A DNA stretch of 33,517 nt, from assembly GCA_019236695.1 (NCBI GenBank), contig JAFAIN010000124.1, positions 1-33,517 of the forward strand. The letters run 5' to 3'. Position numbers and translations under genes: made by a program. Positions 8,846 through 16,934 of the stretch are shown here, one piece after another; the stretch's first letter is position 1, and each line of letters starts with the position of its first letter. The stretch comes from Acidobacteriota bacterium. Its GTDB lineage: Bacteria > Acidobacteriota > Terriglobia > Terriglobales > Acidobacteriaceae. A model generated the notes under the pieces. It was given only the letters and a program-made list of their open reading frames with translations. It made no database searches and was not told where the DNA came from.

Positions 8846-8891
8846 ATTGAGTATCTAGCGCTCAGGTTCAATTGAGTGTGATACGCTCAGG
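8846..8891 (+). promoter_or_regulatory. Two tandem HAIR-like inverted repeats (candidate HspR operators) upstream of lon
   Basis: ATTGAGT-atctagc-GCTCAGG at 8846-8866 and ATTGAGT-gtgatac-GCTCAGG at 8871-8891, compared with the HAIR consensus CTTGAGT-N7-ACTCAAG. Confidence 0.6.
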
Positions 8892-8897
8892 AGCGAG

Positions 8898-11327
8898 ATG
8901 GCAGAGCAAACTTCAGCAGTCCAGAGTTCCGCAGAGGCGCAGGGCAAGACTCTGCCCGTGCTGCCGGTGCGTGATACGGTGCTGTTCCCGCATGCAGTGC
9001 TTCCGCTGACGGTAGGTCGCGAGAGTTCGGTACAGCTCATCAACTCCCTCGGGGAGGATAAGACCATTATCGTGGTGGCGCAGCGCGAAGCGCGCGTTGA
9101 TACGCCGCAACCCACCGATCTGTTCACTGTCGGCACGCTGGCCACCGTTCATAAAGTGGTCAAGATGCCGAACCAGAGCCTGTTCGTTTTTGCCGAAGGT
9201 ATCGAGCGCGTGAGCATGCGTGAGTACACGCAGCTTCAGCCCTTCATGCGCGCCACCGTCGAGAGCATTCCCGAACCGCTGAGCGCCGCCACACCGGAAG
9301 TAGAAGCGCTGCAGCGGAACGTGTTGACGCTTTTCCAGCAGATTGTTTCGGGTTCGCCGACGCTCAGCGACGAACTGGCAACGGTGGCCTCGAATATCGA
9401 AGACGCGGGCCGGCTGGTGGATTTCGTGGCCAGTTCCCTGCCCTCGCTTTCCACGCGCGACAAGCAGGAGATCCTCGAAACCTCAGACATCAAGGTGCGC
9501 CTGGAGCGCATTCATCAGCACCTGGCGAAAGAAGTCGAGGTGCAGCAGCTTCGTAACAAGATCCAGAGCGAAGTGCAGGATCGGGTGCAGCAGACGCAGC
9601 GCGAATACTATTTGCGCGAGCAGATGAAGGCGATTCAGAAGGAACTGGGCGAAGCCGATGAAGGCCAGAAAGACGTCGAGGAACTGCGGCAAAAAATCGA
9701 AGGCGCCGGCATGCCGGAAGAGGTTAAGAAAGAAGCGCTGAAGGAGTTGAACCGGCTGCAGCGCATGTCACCCATGGCGGCCGACTATTCGGTTACGCGC
9801 AACTACATTGAGTGGCTGGCGGTGCTGCCCTGGGCAAAATCGAGCGGCGGGGAAGTGGACATTCCCAAAGCCAAGGAGATTCTCGACGCCGATCACTATG
9901 ACCTGGAAAAAGTAAAGGATCGCATTCTCGACTACCTCAGCGTTCGCCGCCTCAAGCCTGACATGAAAGGCCCCATCCTGTGCTTTGTCGGCCCGCCGGG
10001 CGTGGGCAAGACGTCGCTGGGAAAGAGCATTGCGCGGGCGCTGGGCCGGAAATTCGTGCGCCTGTCGCTGGGCGGCGTGCACGACGAAGCTGAAATCCGC
10101 GGCCACCGGCGCACCTACATTGGCGCTCTTCCCGGCCAGATTATCCAGGGTATCCGCCGGGCTGAAACCAACGATCCGGTTTTCATGCTCGATGAAATCG
10201 ATAAAGTAGGGCGCGACTTCCGCGGCGACCCGGCTGCGGCCCTGCTGGAAGCGCTCGATCCCGAGCAGAATTCGACCTTCCGCGACAATTACCTGGATGT
10301 GGCTTTCGATCTTTCGAAGGTGCTGTTCATCACCACCGCCAACATGCTCGATCCCGTGCCCGAGCCGCTGCGCGATCGCATGGAGATCATTGATCTGCAG
10401 GGTTATACGGAGGATGAAAAGGTGCACATTGCGTTCCGCTACCTCATTCCTCGGCAGACTCAGGAAAACGGCGTGAGCCCCGACCAGATCGAGTTGCCGG
10501 AAGAGAGCGTCCGCTACGTCATCCGGCATTACACGCGGGAGGCGGGCGTGCGCAACCTGGAGCGCAACATCGGCACCATTTGCCGCAAGCAGGCTCGCCG
10601 CATCGCCGAAGGCAAGACCGATAAGCTGGTGGTCACGCGCGAGGTGGTGCAGGAATTCCTGGGTGGCATCAAGATCCGGGTGGATACGGAAATTGCCGAG
10701 CGCACCCAGCGCCCGGGAGTGGCCGTAGGGCTGGCGTGGACGCCGGCGGGCGGCGATATCCTGTTCATTGAAGCCAACCGCATGAAGGGCAAGGGTGGAT
10801 TCAAGGTAACCGGCCAGGTGAAAGAAGTGATGCACGAATCCATGGAGGCCGCTCTGACCTGGGTACGCTCGAATGCCGCGCGATTCGGCATCTCCGACGA
10901 GGTTTTCCAGCAGAGCGACATCCACGTCCACGTTCCCGCGGGCGCCATCCCCAAAGACGGCCCTTCAGCCGGAATCACCATTGCCACCGCGCTGATCTCG
11001 CTGCTCACCGACCGGCCGGTGAAGCCGCTGCTGGCCATGACTGGCGAGATTACGCTGAGCGGGCACGTGCTTCCCATCGGCGGCGTGAAAGAAAAATTCC
11101 TCGCCGCCAAACGGGCCAACGTGAAAGACGTAATTCTGCCGGCCGACAACAAGATGAATGTGGATGAGGATCTCACGCCCGAGCAGCTCGAGGGCATCAG
11201 CATCCATTACGTTCGCCACGTGGATGAAGTCATCGCTCAGGCTCTGCCGTCTGACACACAGGAAGAGCGGCAGGACGAAGCAGTGCGCGAACAGGTCATC
11301 GCCGCCGATCCCGTAGCCGCCGCCTGA
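8898..11327 (+). CDS. lon: ATP-dependent endopeptidase La
   Basis: 809 aa; Walker [16 protein letters not shown], sensor and AAA+ motifs, protease motif [19 protein letters not shown]. Confidence 0.97.
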   Translation: MAEQTSAVQSSAEAQGKTLPVLPVRDTVLFPHAVLPLTVGRESSVQLINSLGEDKTIIVVAQREARVDTPQPTDLFTVGTLATVHKVVKMPNQSLFVFAEGIERVSMREYTQLQPFMRATVESIPEPLSAATPEVEALQRNVLTLFQQIVSGSPTLSDELATVASNIEDAGRLVDFVASSLPSLSTRDKQEILETSDIKVRLERIHQHLAKEVEVQQLRNKIQSEVQDRVQQTQREYYLREQMKAIQKELGEADEGQKDVEELRQKIEGAGMPEEVKKEALKELNRLQRMSPMAADYSVTRNYIEWLAVLPWAKSSGGEVDIPKAKEILDADHYDLEKVKDRILDYLSVRRLKPDMKGPILCFVGPPGVGKTSLGKSIARALGRKFVRLSLGGVHDEAEIRGHRRTYIGALPGQIIQGIRRAETNDPVFMLDEIDKVGRDFRGDPAAALLEALDPEQNSTFRDNYLDVAFDLSKVLFITTANMLDPVPEPLRDRMEIIDLQGYTEDEKVHIAFRYLIPRQTQENGVSPDQIELPEESVRYVIRHYTREAGVRNLERNIGTICRKQARRIAEGKTDKLVVTREVVQEFLGGIKIRVDTEIAERTQRPGVAVGLAWTPAGGDILFIEANRMKGKGGFKVTGQVKEVMHESMEAALTWVRSNAARFGISDEVFQQSDIHVHVPAGAIPKDGPSAGITIATALISLLTDRPVKPLLAMTGEITLSGHVLPIGGVKEKFLAAKRANVKDVILPADNKMNVDEDLTPEQLEGISIHYVRHVDEVIAQALPSDTQEERQDEAVREQVIAADPVAAA

Positions 11328-11352
11328 GTCGAGAATCTGCTTGAATGGGCCT

Positions 11353-11384
11353 TTCTCCGTGCCTCTGCGCCTCCGCTGTGAGCC
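11353..11384. repeat. Octamer array, CTCCGYGN family, copy A
   Basis: TCTCCGTG CCTCTGCG CCTCCGCT GTGAGCCA, 25 bp after the lon stop. Confidence 0.6.
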
Positions 11385-11476
11385 AGGGTTCACGGTTACT
11401 CCGCGATTACTTCGCATTACCACAAAAGTACTACTGAGTGCTTGGTCCTGCAGCGCGCCCGCGCTACAGTGCAGTC

Positions 11477-11740
11477 ATGAACTCGCGGGCAGGAAAGGCT
11501 CTGGCGGAAACTCAAGTCATCCCTTTGAGGGAAGCAGTGCTCTGTGTGGACTGCGAGATGGTGAGCAACAGTACCCAGGGCCACTGCCTCGCCTGCGGGA
11601 GTCATGCATTAATGAATATTGCGGCCGCGCTGGGCGGCCGCTTGCGCGATGCGTCGCAACCCGACGCCGAGTCCATGGGACAGAGGCAGGGTGCCCGCAT
11701 TTTTACGATCAGGAGGTGCGAGCAGATCCTTCGCGATTGA
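11477..11740 (+). CDS. Small zinc-ribbon protein
   Basis: MNSRAGKALAETQVIPLREAVLCVDCEMVSNSTQGHCLACGSHALMNIAAALGGRL; CxxC...CxxC pair. Confidence 0.65.
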   Translation: MNSRAGKALAETQVIPLREAVLCVDCEMVSNSTQGHCLACGSHALMNIAAALGGRLRDASQPDAESMGQRQGARIFTIRRCEQILRD

Positions 11741-11814
11741 ATTCAATTCTCATGCTCACAATTTGCAACTGCCGCAGGCTCAGCACGACCGAACCTGGCG
11801 CTGAATCTGGCGGC

Positions 11815-11904
11815 AAAGGCTGGCCCGCAGTCGGAACTTTGGGGATGGACACCCGTTTTCGATTCCTGTGCTCCCGGCAGAGCACCGCGGCCAGCCTTTT
11901 TTTT
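11815..11904 (+). ncRNA. Candidate structured RNA or elaborate intrinsic terminator
   Basis: Outer stem aaaggctggcc (11815-11825) / ggccagccttt (11889-11899), inner hairpin gtgctc-ccggca-gagcac (11868-11885), T8 at 11897-11904. Confidence 0.5.
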
Positions 11905-11915
11905 CACTCCTGCCC

Positions 11916-12479
11916 CTAAGCGGCTTTGCGCCCGCGGCTTTCGCCGAACAACGCAATCATTTCCCGGTTGAATGCCGGAATGTCGTCCGGCTTGCGGCTG
12001 CTCACCCAATTCCCATCACGCACTACTTCCCGATCCACCCAGTGCGCCCCGGCGTTCTTCAGGTCATCCTGGATGGTGTGATAGCTGGTCATGGTCCGGC
12101 CCCGCGTCAATCCTGCAGAAACAAGCAGCCACGGCCCATGGCAGATGACGGCAATGGGCTTGCGTGAGCGATCAATGGCGCGCGCGAACTCCTGCGCTTT
12201 TTCCTCCATGCGCAGCGCATCGGCATTCATCGCCCCTCCGGGCAGCAGCAGAGCGTCAAAATCCTCCGGGCTGGCATCTTCGAGCGCCACATCCACCTCG
12301 AACTCGTCCGCTTTCCTGTCATGCTTTACGCCCTGGACTTTGCCCGTATGCGGCGCAATCAGCACGGTTACGGCGCCGGCATCGTCCAGCGCCTTGCGTG
12401 GTTCCGTCATCTCCGCCTGCTCGAAGAGGTCCGTGCAGAGGATCGCAACCCGCATGCCCTCAAGATCGTTTTTCGCCAT
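11916..12479 (-). CDS. DJ-1/PfpI family protein (type 1 glutamine amidotransferase-like)
   Basis: 187 aa; LEGMRVAILCTDLFEQAEMTEPRKALDDAG and PIAVICHGPWLLVSAGLTRGRTMTSY. Confidence 0.92.
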   Translation of the reverse strand: MAKNDLEGMRVAILCTDLFEQAEMTEPRKALDDAGAVTVLIAPHTGKVQGVKHDRKADEFEVDVALEDASPEDFDALLLPGGAMNADALRMEEKAQEFARAIDRSRKPIAVICHGPWLLVSAGLTRGRTMTSYHTIQDDLKNAGAHWVDREVVRDGNWVSSRKPDDIPAFNREMIALFGESRGRKAA

Positions 12480-12550
12480 TGCATTCTCCTGAAATCAGAT
12501 TCGGGTGTTCGGATGATGCCACACGTTCGACGGATGGCTCGCCTTCGGAG

Positions 12551-12585
12551 CTCTCAGCCCTCGGCTCTCAGCTTTCAGCCGCCGG
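12551..12585. repeat. Heptamer array, CTNTCAG family
   Basis: CTCTCAG CCCTCGG CTCTCAG CTTTCAG CCGCCGG, in 7-bp phase. Confidence 0.55.
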
Positions 12586-12620
12586 ATGAATGAAACGCCC
12601 GTTCCATCCCCGACGCAGCA

Positions 12621-12686
12621 TGGCTGTATAGCTGAATGGCTCGTCGAGCACGGAGCCCCCGATCCAGCCATGCAGCTATTCAGCTA
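12621..12686. repeat. Pair of opposed octamer arrays, TRGCTGNA family
   Basis: TGGCTGTA TAGCTGAA TGGCTCGT (12621-12644) opposed by TCCAGCCA TGCAGCTA TTCAGCTA (12663-12686), the reverse complement of TAGCTGAA TAGCTGCA TGGCTGGA. Confidence 0.55.
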
Positions 12687-12737
12687 CCTGGGGAGGGTGT
12701 CATCCCGAGCGCAGCGAGGGATCTGCATTTCGTCCGG

Positions 12738-12765
12738 CTGAGAGCTTAGAGCTGACCGCTGAAAG
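12738..12765. repeat. Heptamer array, CTNTCAG family, opposite orientation
   Basis: CTGAGAG CTTAGAG CTGACCG CTGAAAG, 5 bp beyond the M16 protease stop at 12771. Confidence 0.55.
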
Positions 12766-12770
12766 CTCGT

Positions 12771-14048
12771 TCAGCACGCCAGTTGCTCGCGCGAGATCTT
12801 CAACCCGCTCAGGTTGCCGAGCACCGTGACGGCGATCAACTCCGGGCGGAAGAACTCCTGCGCGAGCTGGTGCAGGTCTTCGACGGTGACTTCTTCGATG
12901 CGATCGATCAGTTCGTCGAGCGAGAAAAAGCGGTCGAAGTACATCTCCTGCCGCGCCAGGTTCGACATGCGGGCGGTGGAGGATTCCAGGCTCAGCATCA
13001 GGCTGCCCTTCAACTGATCCTTGGCGCGGCGCAACTCTTCTTCGGGAACCGGGGCACGCTTCAACTCCGCAAACTCCCGGACAATTGACTGCACCACCTT
13101 CTCGGCCGATTGCCGCGAAGTGCCGGCATAAATGGAGAGGCAGCCGGTATCGCGATAAGGGTTCAGGTCGCTGAAAATGGCATAAACCAGGCCCTGGCGC
13201 TCGCGAATATTTTGAAACAACCGCGAGCTCATCCCGCCACCCAAAAGCGTATTCAGGATATACGAGCTGTATCGCCGTTCGTGCCCGATGGGAAGCGCCG
13301 GCACACCCACGCAGATCTGCACCTGTTCCAGCGACTTCTTGTTGCGCATCACGATTCGCGAAGCAACTTTGGGCGGCACCTCGTGAAAGCCGTTCCTGGG
13401 GCCGGGAAGCTGCTGAAAACGCTCGCGCGTCACGTTCACGAACTCGGCATGGTTGAGGTTGCCGGCAGCGCAAACAATCAGGTCAGCCGCCTTGAACCTG
13501 CGGTTGTAAACATCCAGCAGCACATCGCGCTCGAACCGCCTCACCGTCTCTTTGGTGCCCAGGATCGGCTTCCCCAGCGGGTGATCCTTCCAGAAATTCT
13601 GGGCGAAGATCTCATGAACGAGGTAATCGGGATTGTCCTCGTCCATCTTGATTTCTTCCAGAATCACCCCGCGCTCGCGCGCAATGTCTTCGGGAGCAAA
13701 TACCGGGTTTAGAACCAGGTCGGCCAGCACATCCATTGCGATGGGGACATGCTCATCCAGCACCTTTACGTTGAAGCAGATGCATTCTTTGGCAGTGAAC
13801 GCATCCATGTTGCCGCCAATGCTGTCAATTTGGCGTGCAATGTCTTCCGCGGTCCGGCTGCTGGTTCCCTTGAACACCATGTGCTCGAGGAAATGCGAGA
13901 TGCCGTTCACTTCGGCATCCTCATGCCGCGACCCTGTCTTGATCCAGATCCCGATCGAAACCGAGCGGATGTGCTGCATTTCCTCGCTCAGGATCGTGAG
14001 CCCGTTAGGGAGCACTTCGCGTTGAATGTTGCGCGTTTCCTGCACCAT
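12771..14048 (-). CDS. M16 family zinc peptidase (processing-protease-like)
   Basis: 425 aa; HFLEHMVFKGT (HxxEH) and ARERGVILEEIKM. Confidence 0.94.
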   Translation of the reverse strand: MVQETRNIQREVLPNGLTILSEEMQHIRSVSIGIWIKTGSRHEDAEVNGISHFLEHMVFKGTSSRTAEDIARQIDSIGGNMDAFTAKECICFNVKVLDEHVPIAMDVLADLVLNPVFAPEDIARERGVILEEIKMDEDNPDYLVHEIFAQNFWKDHPLGKPILGTKETVRRFERDVLLDVYNRRFKAADLIVCAAGNLNHAEFVNVTRERFQQLPGPRNGFHEVPPKVASRIVMRNKKSLEQVQICVGVPALPIGHERRYSSYILNTLLGGGMSSRLFQNIRERQGLVYAIFSDLNPYRDTGCLSIYAGTSRQSAEKVVQSIVREFAELKRAPVPEEELRRAKDQLKGSLMLSLESSTARMSNLARQEMYFDRFFSLDELIDRIEEVTVEDLHQLAQEFFRPELIAVTVLGNLSGLKISREQLAC

Positions 14049-14248
14049 GGGATTGTTCTTCTCGCGACTGCAACCGGCTCCCGCAGTGATTCTGCCCTAT
14101 CGCAATCCTGGCCTCGTTAAATCGCCAGGCCGGGCGCCTGCGTGAGCTTAAAGATTATCAGGATTGCGGGCCGGTTCGTGACTGGCTGCCCGATATGGCG
14201 GCCTGGCAGCCTTTGCCGACAGCTATAATCCGAACAGCTATTGGATGC

Positions 14249-15385
14249 ATGTCACAGCCTCTACAATTCAGCCTTTTAAGCCTTGATTTACAAGAACTTA
14301 CAGGTGTTGTGAAGAAACTGGGCGAACCCCTCTACCGCGCCCGCCAACTCCTTGAAGCGGTGTACTCCCAGCGTATTGACCGAATTGATGCCATTACGAC
14401 TCTCCCCAAGGCCTTTCGCGAGCGGCTCAGCATGGAGGGCTTCGAGCTCAGCCACCCTTCCCTGCAGCACAGGTTTACCTCGGCGGATGGCACCATTCGC
14501 TACCTGTTTGCATTTCCTGATGGCCAGACGGTCGAAACGGTGTGGATGCCGGAAGGCGATGGCGGTGAGGCCGGCGAGATGGTGGACGCGAACGGCGCCG
14601 GGAATGGGCGGCGCGAGTTCACACGGGCTACGATTTGTATCTCCAGCCAGGCGGGATGTGCCGTGAATTGCCGGTTTTGCATGACAGCTCTACTGGGTGT
14701 ACAGCGCAACCTCACCCCGGGGGAAATTGTTGGGCAGGTGCTGGCGGTGCTGAATGAACGCCGGGTAGCTATTGATTCCGAGCGCATCAACCTGGTCTTC
14801 ATGGGCCAGGGAGAACCGTTCCTGAATTACGACAATTTCATGAAGGCGGCGCGGCTGCTTGCCGGGCCGGCCCGCATTCCCGAGTCACGGATGACGGTAT
14901 CGACGGCTGGGATCGTGCCCCGCATTTATGACTTCGGCCGGGAACCGCTGCGGCCGCATCTCGCCATCTCGCTGAACGCTTCCAACGATGAGCAGCGTTC
15001 CGCCATCATGCCGCTCAATCGCAAATGGAACCTCCAAGCGCTGCTCGCAGCCGCCCGGGCATTTCCATTGCGTGAACGGGAGCGCCTTACGTTCGAGTAT
15101 GTGCTGCTTGCCGAAACCAACGATTCGCCCGAAGACGCCCGCGCGCTGGCCCGCCTAATCCGCGGCATCCGGGCAAAGGTGAACTTGATTGCGCTGAATC
15201 CCGGGCCGGAAATTCCCTTCGGCACGCCGGCAGACGAGCGCGTCCACCAATTTCAGCAGATTCTGATCCATGGCGGCGTCCCGACGTTCATCCGCCGCCC
15301 TCGCGGTCGCGACATCTTCGCCGCCTGCGGCCAACTGAAGCGCACCGTCGAAACCGATAGTTCCAGCCTCGTTTCGCTCCCCTGA
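14249..15385 (+). CDS. rlmN: 23S rRNA (adenine(2503)-C(2))-methyltransferase RlmN
   Basis: Radical SAM motif in ATICISSQAGCAVNCRFCMTALLGVQRNLTPGEIVGQV; C-terminal RRPRGRDIFAACGQL with the catalytic Cys; start MSQPLQFSLLSLDLQEL. Confidence 0.93.
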   Translation: MSQPLQFSLLSLDLQELTGVVKKLGEPLYRARQLLEAVYSQRIDRIDAITTLPKAFRERLSMEGFELSHPSLQHRFTSADGTIRYLFAFPDGQTVETVWMPEGDGGEAGEMVDANGAGNGRREFTRATICISSQAGCAVNCRFCMTALLGVQRNLTPGEIVGQVLAVLNERRVAIDSERINLVFMGQGEPFLNYDNFMKAARLLAGPARIPESRMTVSTAGIVPRIYDFGREPLRPHLAISLNASNDEQRSAIMPLNRKWNLQALLAAARAFPLRERERLTFEYVLLAETNDSPEDARALARLIRGIRAKVNLIALNPGPEIPFGTPADERVHQFQQILIHGGVPTFIRRPRGRDIFAACGQLKRTVETDSSSLVSLP

Positions 15386-15386
15386 G

Positions 15387-15418
15387 CGCTCCGTGCCTCC
15401 GTGTCTCCGCTGTGAATT
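15387..15418. repeat. Octamer array, CTCCGYGN family, copy B
   Basis: CGCTCCGTG CCTCCGTG TCTCCGCT GTGAATT, directly after the rlmN stop (15385). Confidence 0.6.
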
Positions 15419-15424
15419 CGGCGC

Positions 15425-15748
15425 CTAGAACTCGCCGGCCTCTTCCAGCATCTGCTGCATCTCGCCTTCAGCTTTGGCGTTGCCTTCCGCCCTGGCAGCC
15501 GCAATGCCCTTCTCGAGGTGCTGCTTTGCTTCTTCCAGGCGCCCCAGCCGCAGCAGCAACTGCGCTGACATCTGGTAGCCGGCAGTGTAGGCGGGATTCT
15601 GCTCCAGTAGTTTTGCGAACTGCTCCAGCGCTTCGCCGTTCCTGCCCTGGTTTGCGTATTCCAGCGCCAGGCCGTAGCGGACAAAGGCTTCGGCGGGATG
15701 TTCCTCCACCATCTGCAGGAGCATTTCGAGGCGTGAGGTTGGGTTCAC
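15425..15748 (-). CDS. Tetratricopeptide repeat protein
   Basis: 107 aa; AFVRYGLALEYANQGRNGEALEQFAKLLEQNPAYTAGYQMSAQLLLRLGRLEEAKQHLEKGIAAA. Confidence 0.8.
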   Translation of the reverse strand: MNPTSRLEMLLQMVEEHPAEAFVRYGLALEYANQGRNGEALEQFAKLLEQNPAYTAGYQMSAQLLLRLGRLEEAKQHLEKGIAAARAEGNAKAEGEMQQMLEEAGEF

Positions 15749-16131
15749 TTGTAGATGCTGTACTGGCCCTGGGGTGGCTTCAGCCTCACGGTGATTTCGC
15801 GCGCCGGCTCACTTAAATCATAATCGTCGCCGTAGGTCTGCATGCCGGTGGCAATCACCTGCACTCTAACTTTGCCGTAAGGCACGGCGGGAGCAGACGC
15901 CTTGCCGTCCCCGTCGGTCTTGAGTTCAATGCCTTCGTGCAGTTGCCGGCCTTTGGAATCCACCCCGTGCAGCACTACGCTGGCGTGCTTTATGGGCTTT
16001 CCGTTTGCGTCCTTCAGCACCACGAAGCTAAGTTCGCAAAACCTTTTATCGCCGGCAAACGTGCCCAACGACGCAGCCAGCACAAACAACAGAACCGCCG
16101 GCAAGGCGCGAGCTGCTTTATTCATAATCAA
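15745..16131 (-). CDS. Secreted carboxypeptidase-regulatory-like domain protein
   Basis: 128 aa; signal peptide then VVLKDANGKPIKHASVVLHGVDSKGRQ...KTDGDGKASAPAVPYGKVRVQVIA; overlaps the start of the TPR gene by 4 bp. Confidence 0.65.
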   Translation of the reverse strand: MIMNKAARALPAVLLFVLAASLGTFAGDKRFCELSFVVLKDANGKPIKHASVVLHGVDSKGRQLHEGIELKTDGDGKASAPAVPYGKVRVQVIATGMQTYGDDYDLSEPAREITVRLKPPQGQYSIYK

Positions 16132-16207
16132 GGGCCTCTGCCGGTATTTTAATCGCTGCCGGCAAGTTCCGGCGAAACCGGCCCCCGCGCCTCAATATAA
16201 TCGAGCC

Positions 16208-16843
16208 GTGGACGCAAGCAGGCATACTCAGGACGCGGTCATCAGGATCGCAGAGGCCGACTTCCCCACCCGCTGGGGAAGATTCCGTATCTTTGGATTT
16301 CAAAGCTCCGAAGCCGATGAAGAAGCCGTGGCGCTGGTCATGGGTGACGTGCACACTTCACCGCCCCTGGTCCGCATCCACTCACAATGCCTCACCGGCG
16401 ACGTATTCGGCTCGCTGCGCTGCGATTGCCGGCAGCAGCTTGAAATGGCGCTCGCGGCCATTGCCGCAGCCGGCGCCGGCATATTGATTTATGAGCAGCA
16501 GGAAGGGCGGGGCATTGGCCTCATGCCCAAGCTGCAGGCCTACGAGTTGCAGGACCAGGGACTCGATACGGTCGAAGCCAACGAACGCCTGGGCTTCAAG
16601 GCCGATCTGCGCGACTACGCCATGCCCGCCGCCATTCTCAACTCCTTCGGAGTCCATGCCGTGCGCCTCCTCTCCAACAACCCCGAAAAAGTTCAGGCGC
16701 TCGAACATGCCGGAATCCGCGTCACCGAGCGGGTGCCGTGTGAAGTGGAGCCGCATGCTGGCGTTGAGCACTACCTGCGAACCAAGCAGGACAAACTAGG
16801 GCACATCTTCGGCAGCCAGAAAGCAAGCGGCGGGGGAAAGTAA
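16208..16843 (+). CDS. ribA: GTP cyclohydrolase II
   Basis: GTG start; HSQCLTGDVFGSLRCDCRQQLEMAL, YEQQEGRGIGLMPKLQAYELQDQGLDTVEAN, LRDYAMPAAILNSFGV, RLLSNNPEKV. Confidence 0.93.
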   Translation: MDASRHTQDAVIRIAEADFPTRWGRFRIFGFQSSEADEEAVALVMGDVHTSPPLVRIHSQCLTGDVFGSLRCDCRQQLEMALAAIAAAGAGILIYEQQEGRGIGLMPKLQAYELQDQGLDTVEANERLGFKADLRDYAMPAAILNSFGVHAVRLLSNNPEKVQALEHAGIRVTERVPCEVEPHAGVEHYLRTKQDKLGHIFGSQKASGGGK

Positions 16844-16874
16844 GCGCACTCTCTGACGGCTCAACGGCAAGAGA

Positions 16875-16908
16875 AACGGGGAACCTTCAAAGCCTGCGGT
16901 TCCCCGTT
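16875..16908. terminator. Hairpin between convergent ribA and the phosphoesterase gene
   Basis: Perfect 11-bp inverted repeat aacggggaacc / ggttccccgtt, 12-nt loop. Confidence 0.65.
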
Positions 16909-16934
16909 AATCCGCTTACTGCTCAGTTCGGGCG

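Noticed and set aside
9768-10931. 387-aa minus-strand ORF inside lon
   Set aside because: Fully antisense to the unmistakable Lon coding frame; no domain recognised.
14224-14229. TATAAT close to the rlmN start as evidence for a leaderless transcript
   Set aside because: No convincing -35 at the right spacing and 19 bp still separate it from the ATG; too weak to report alone.
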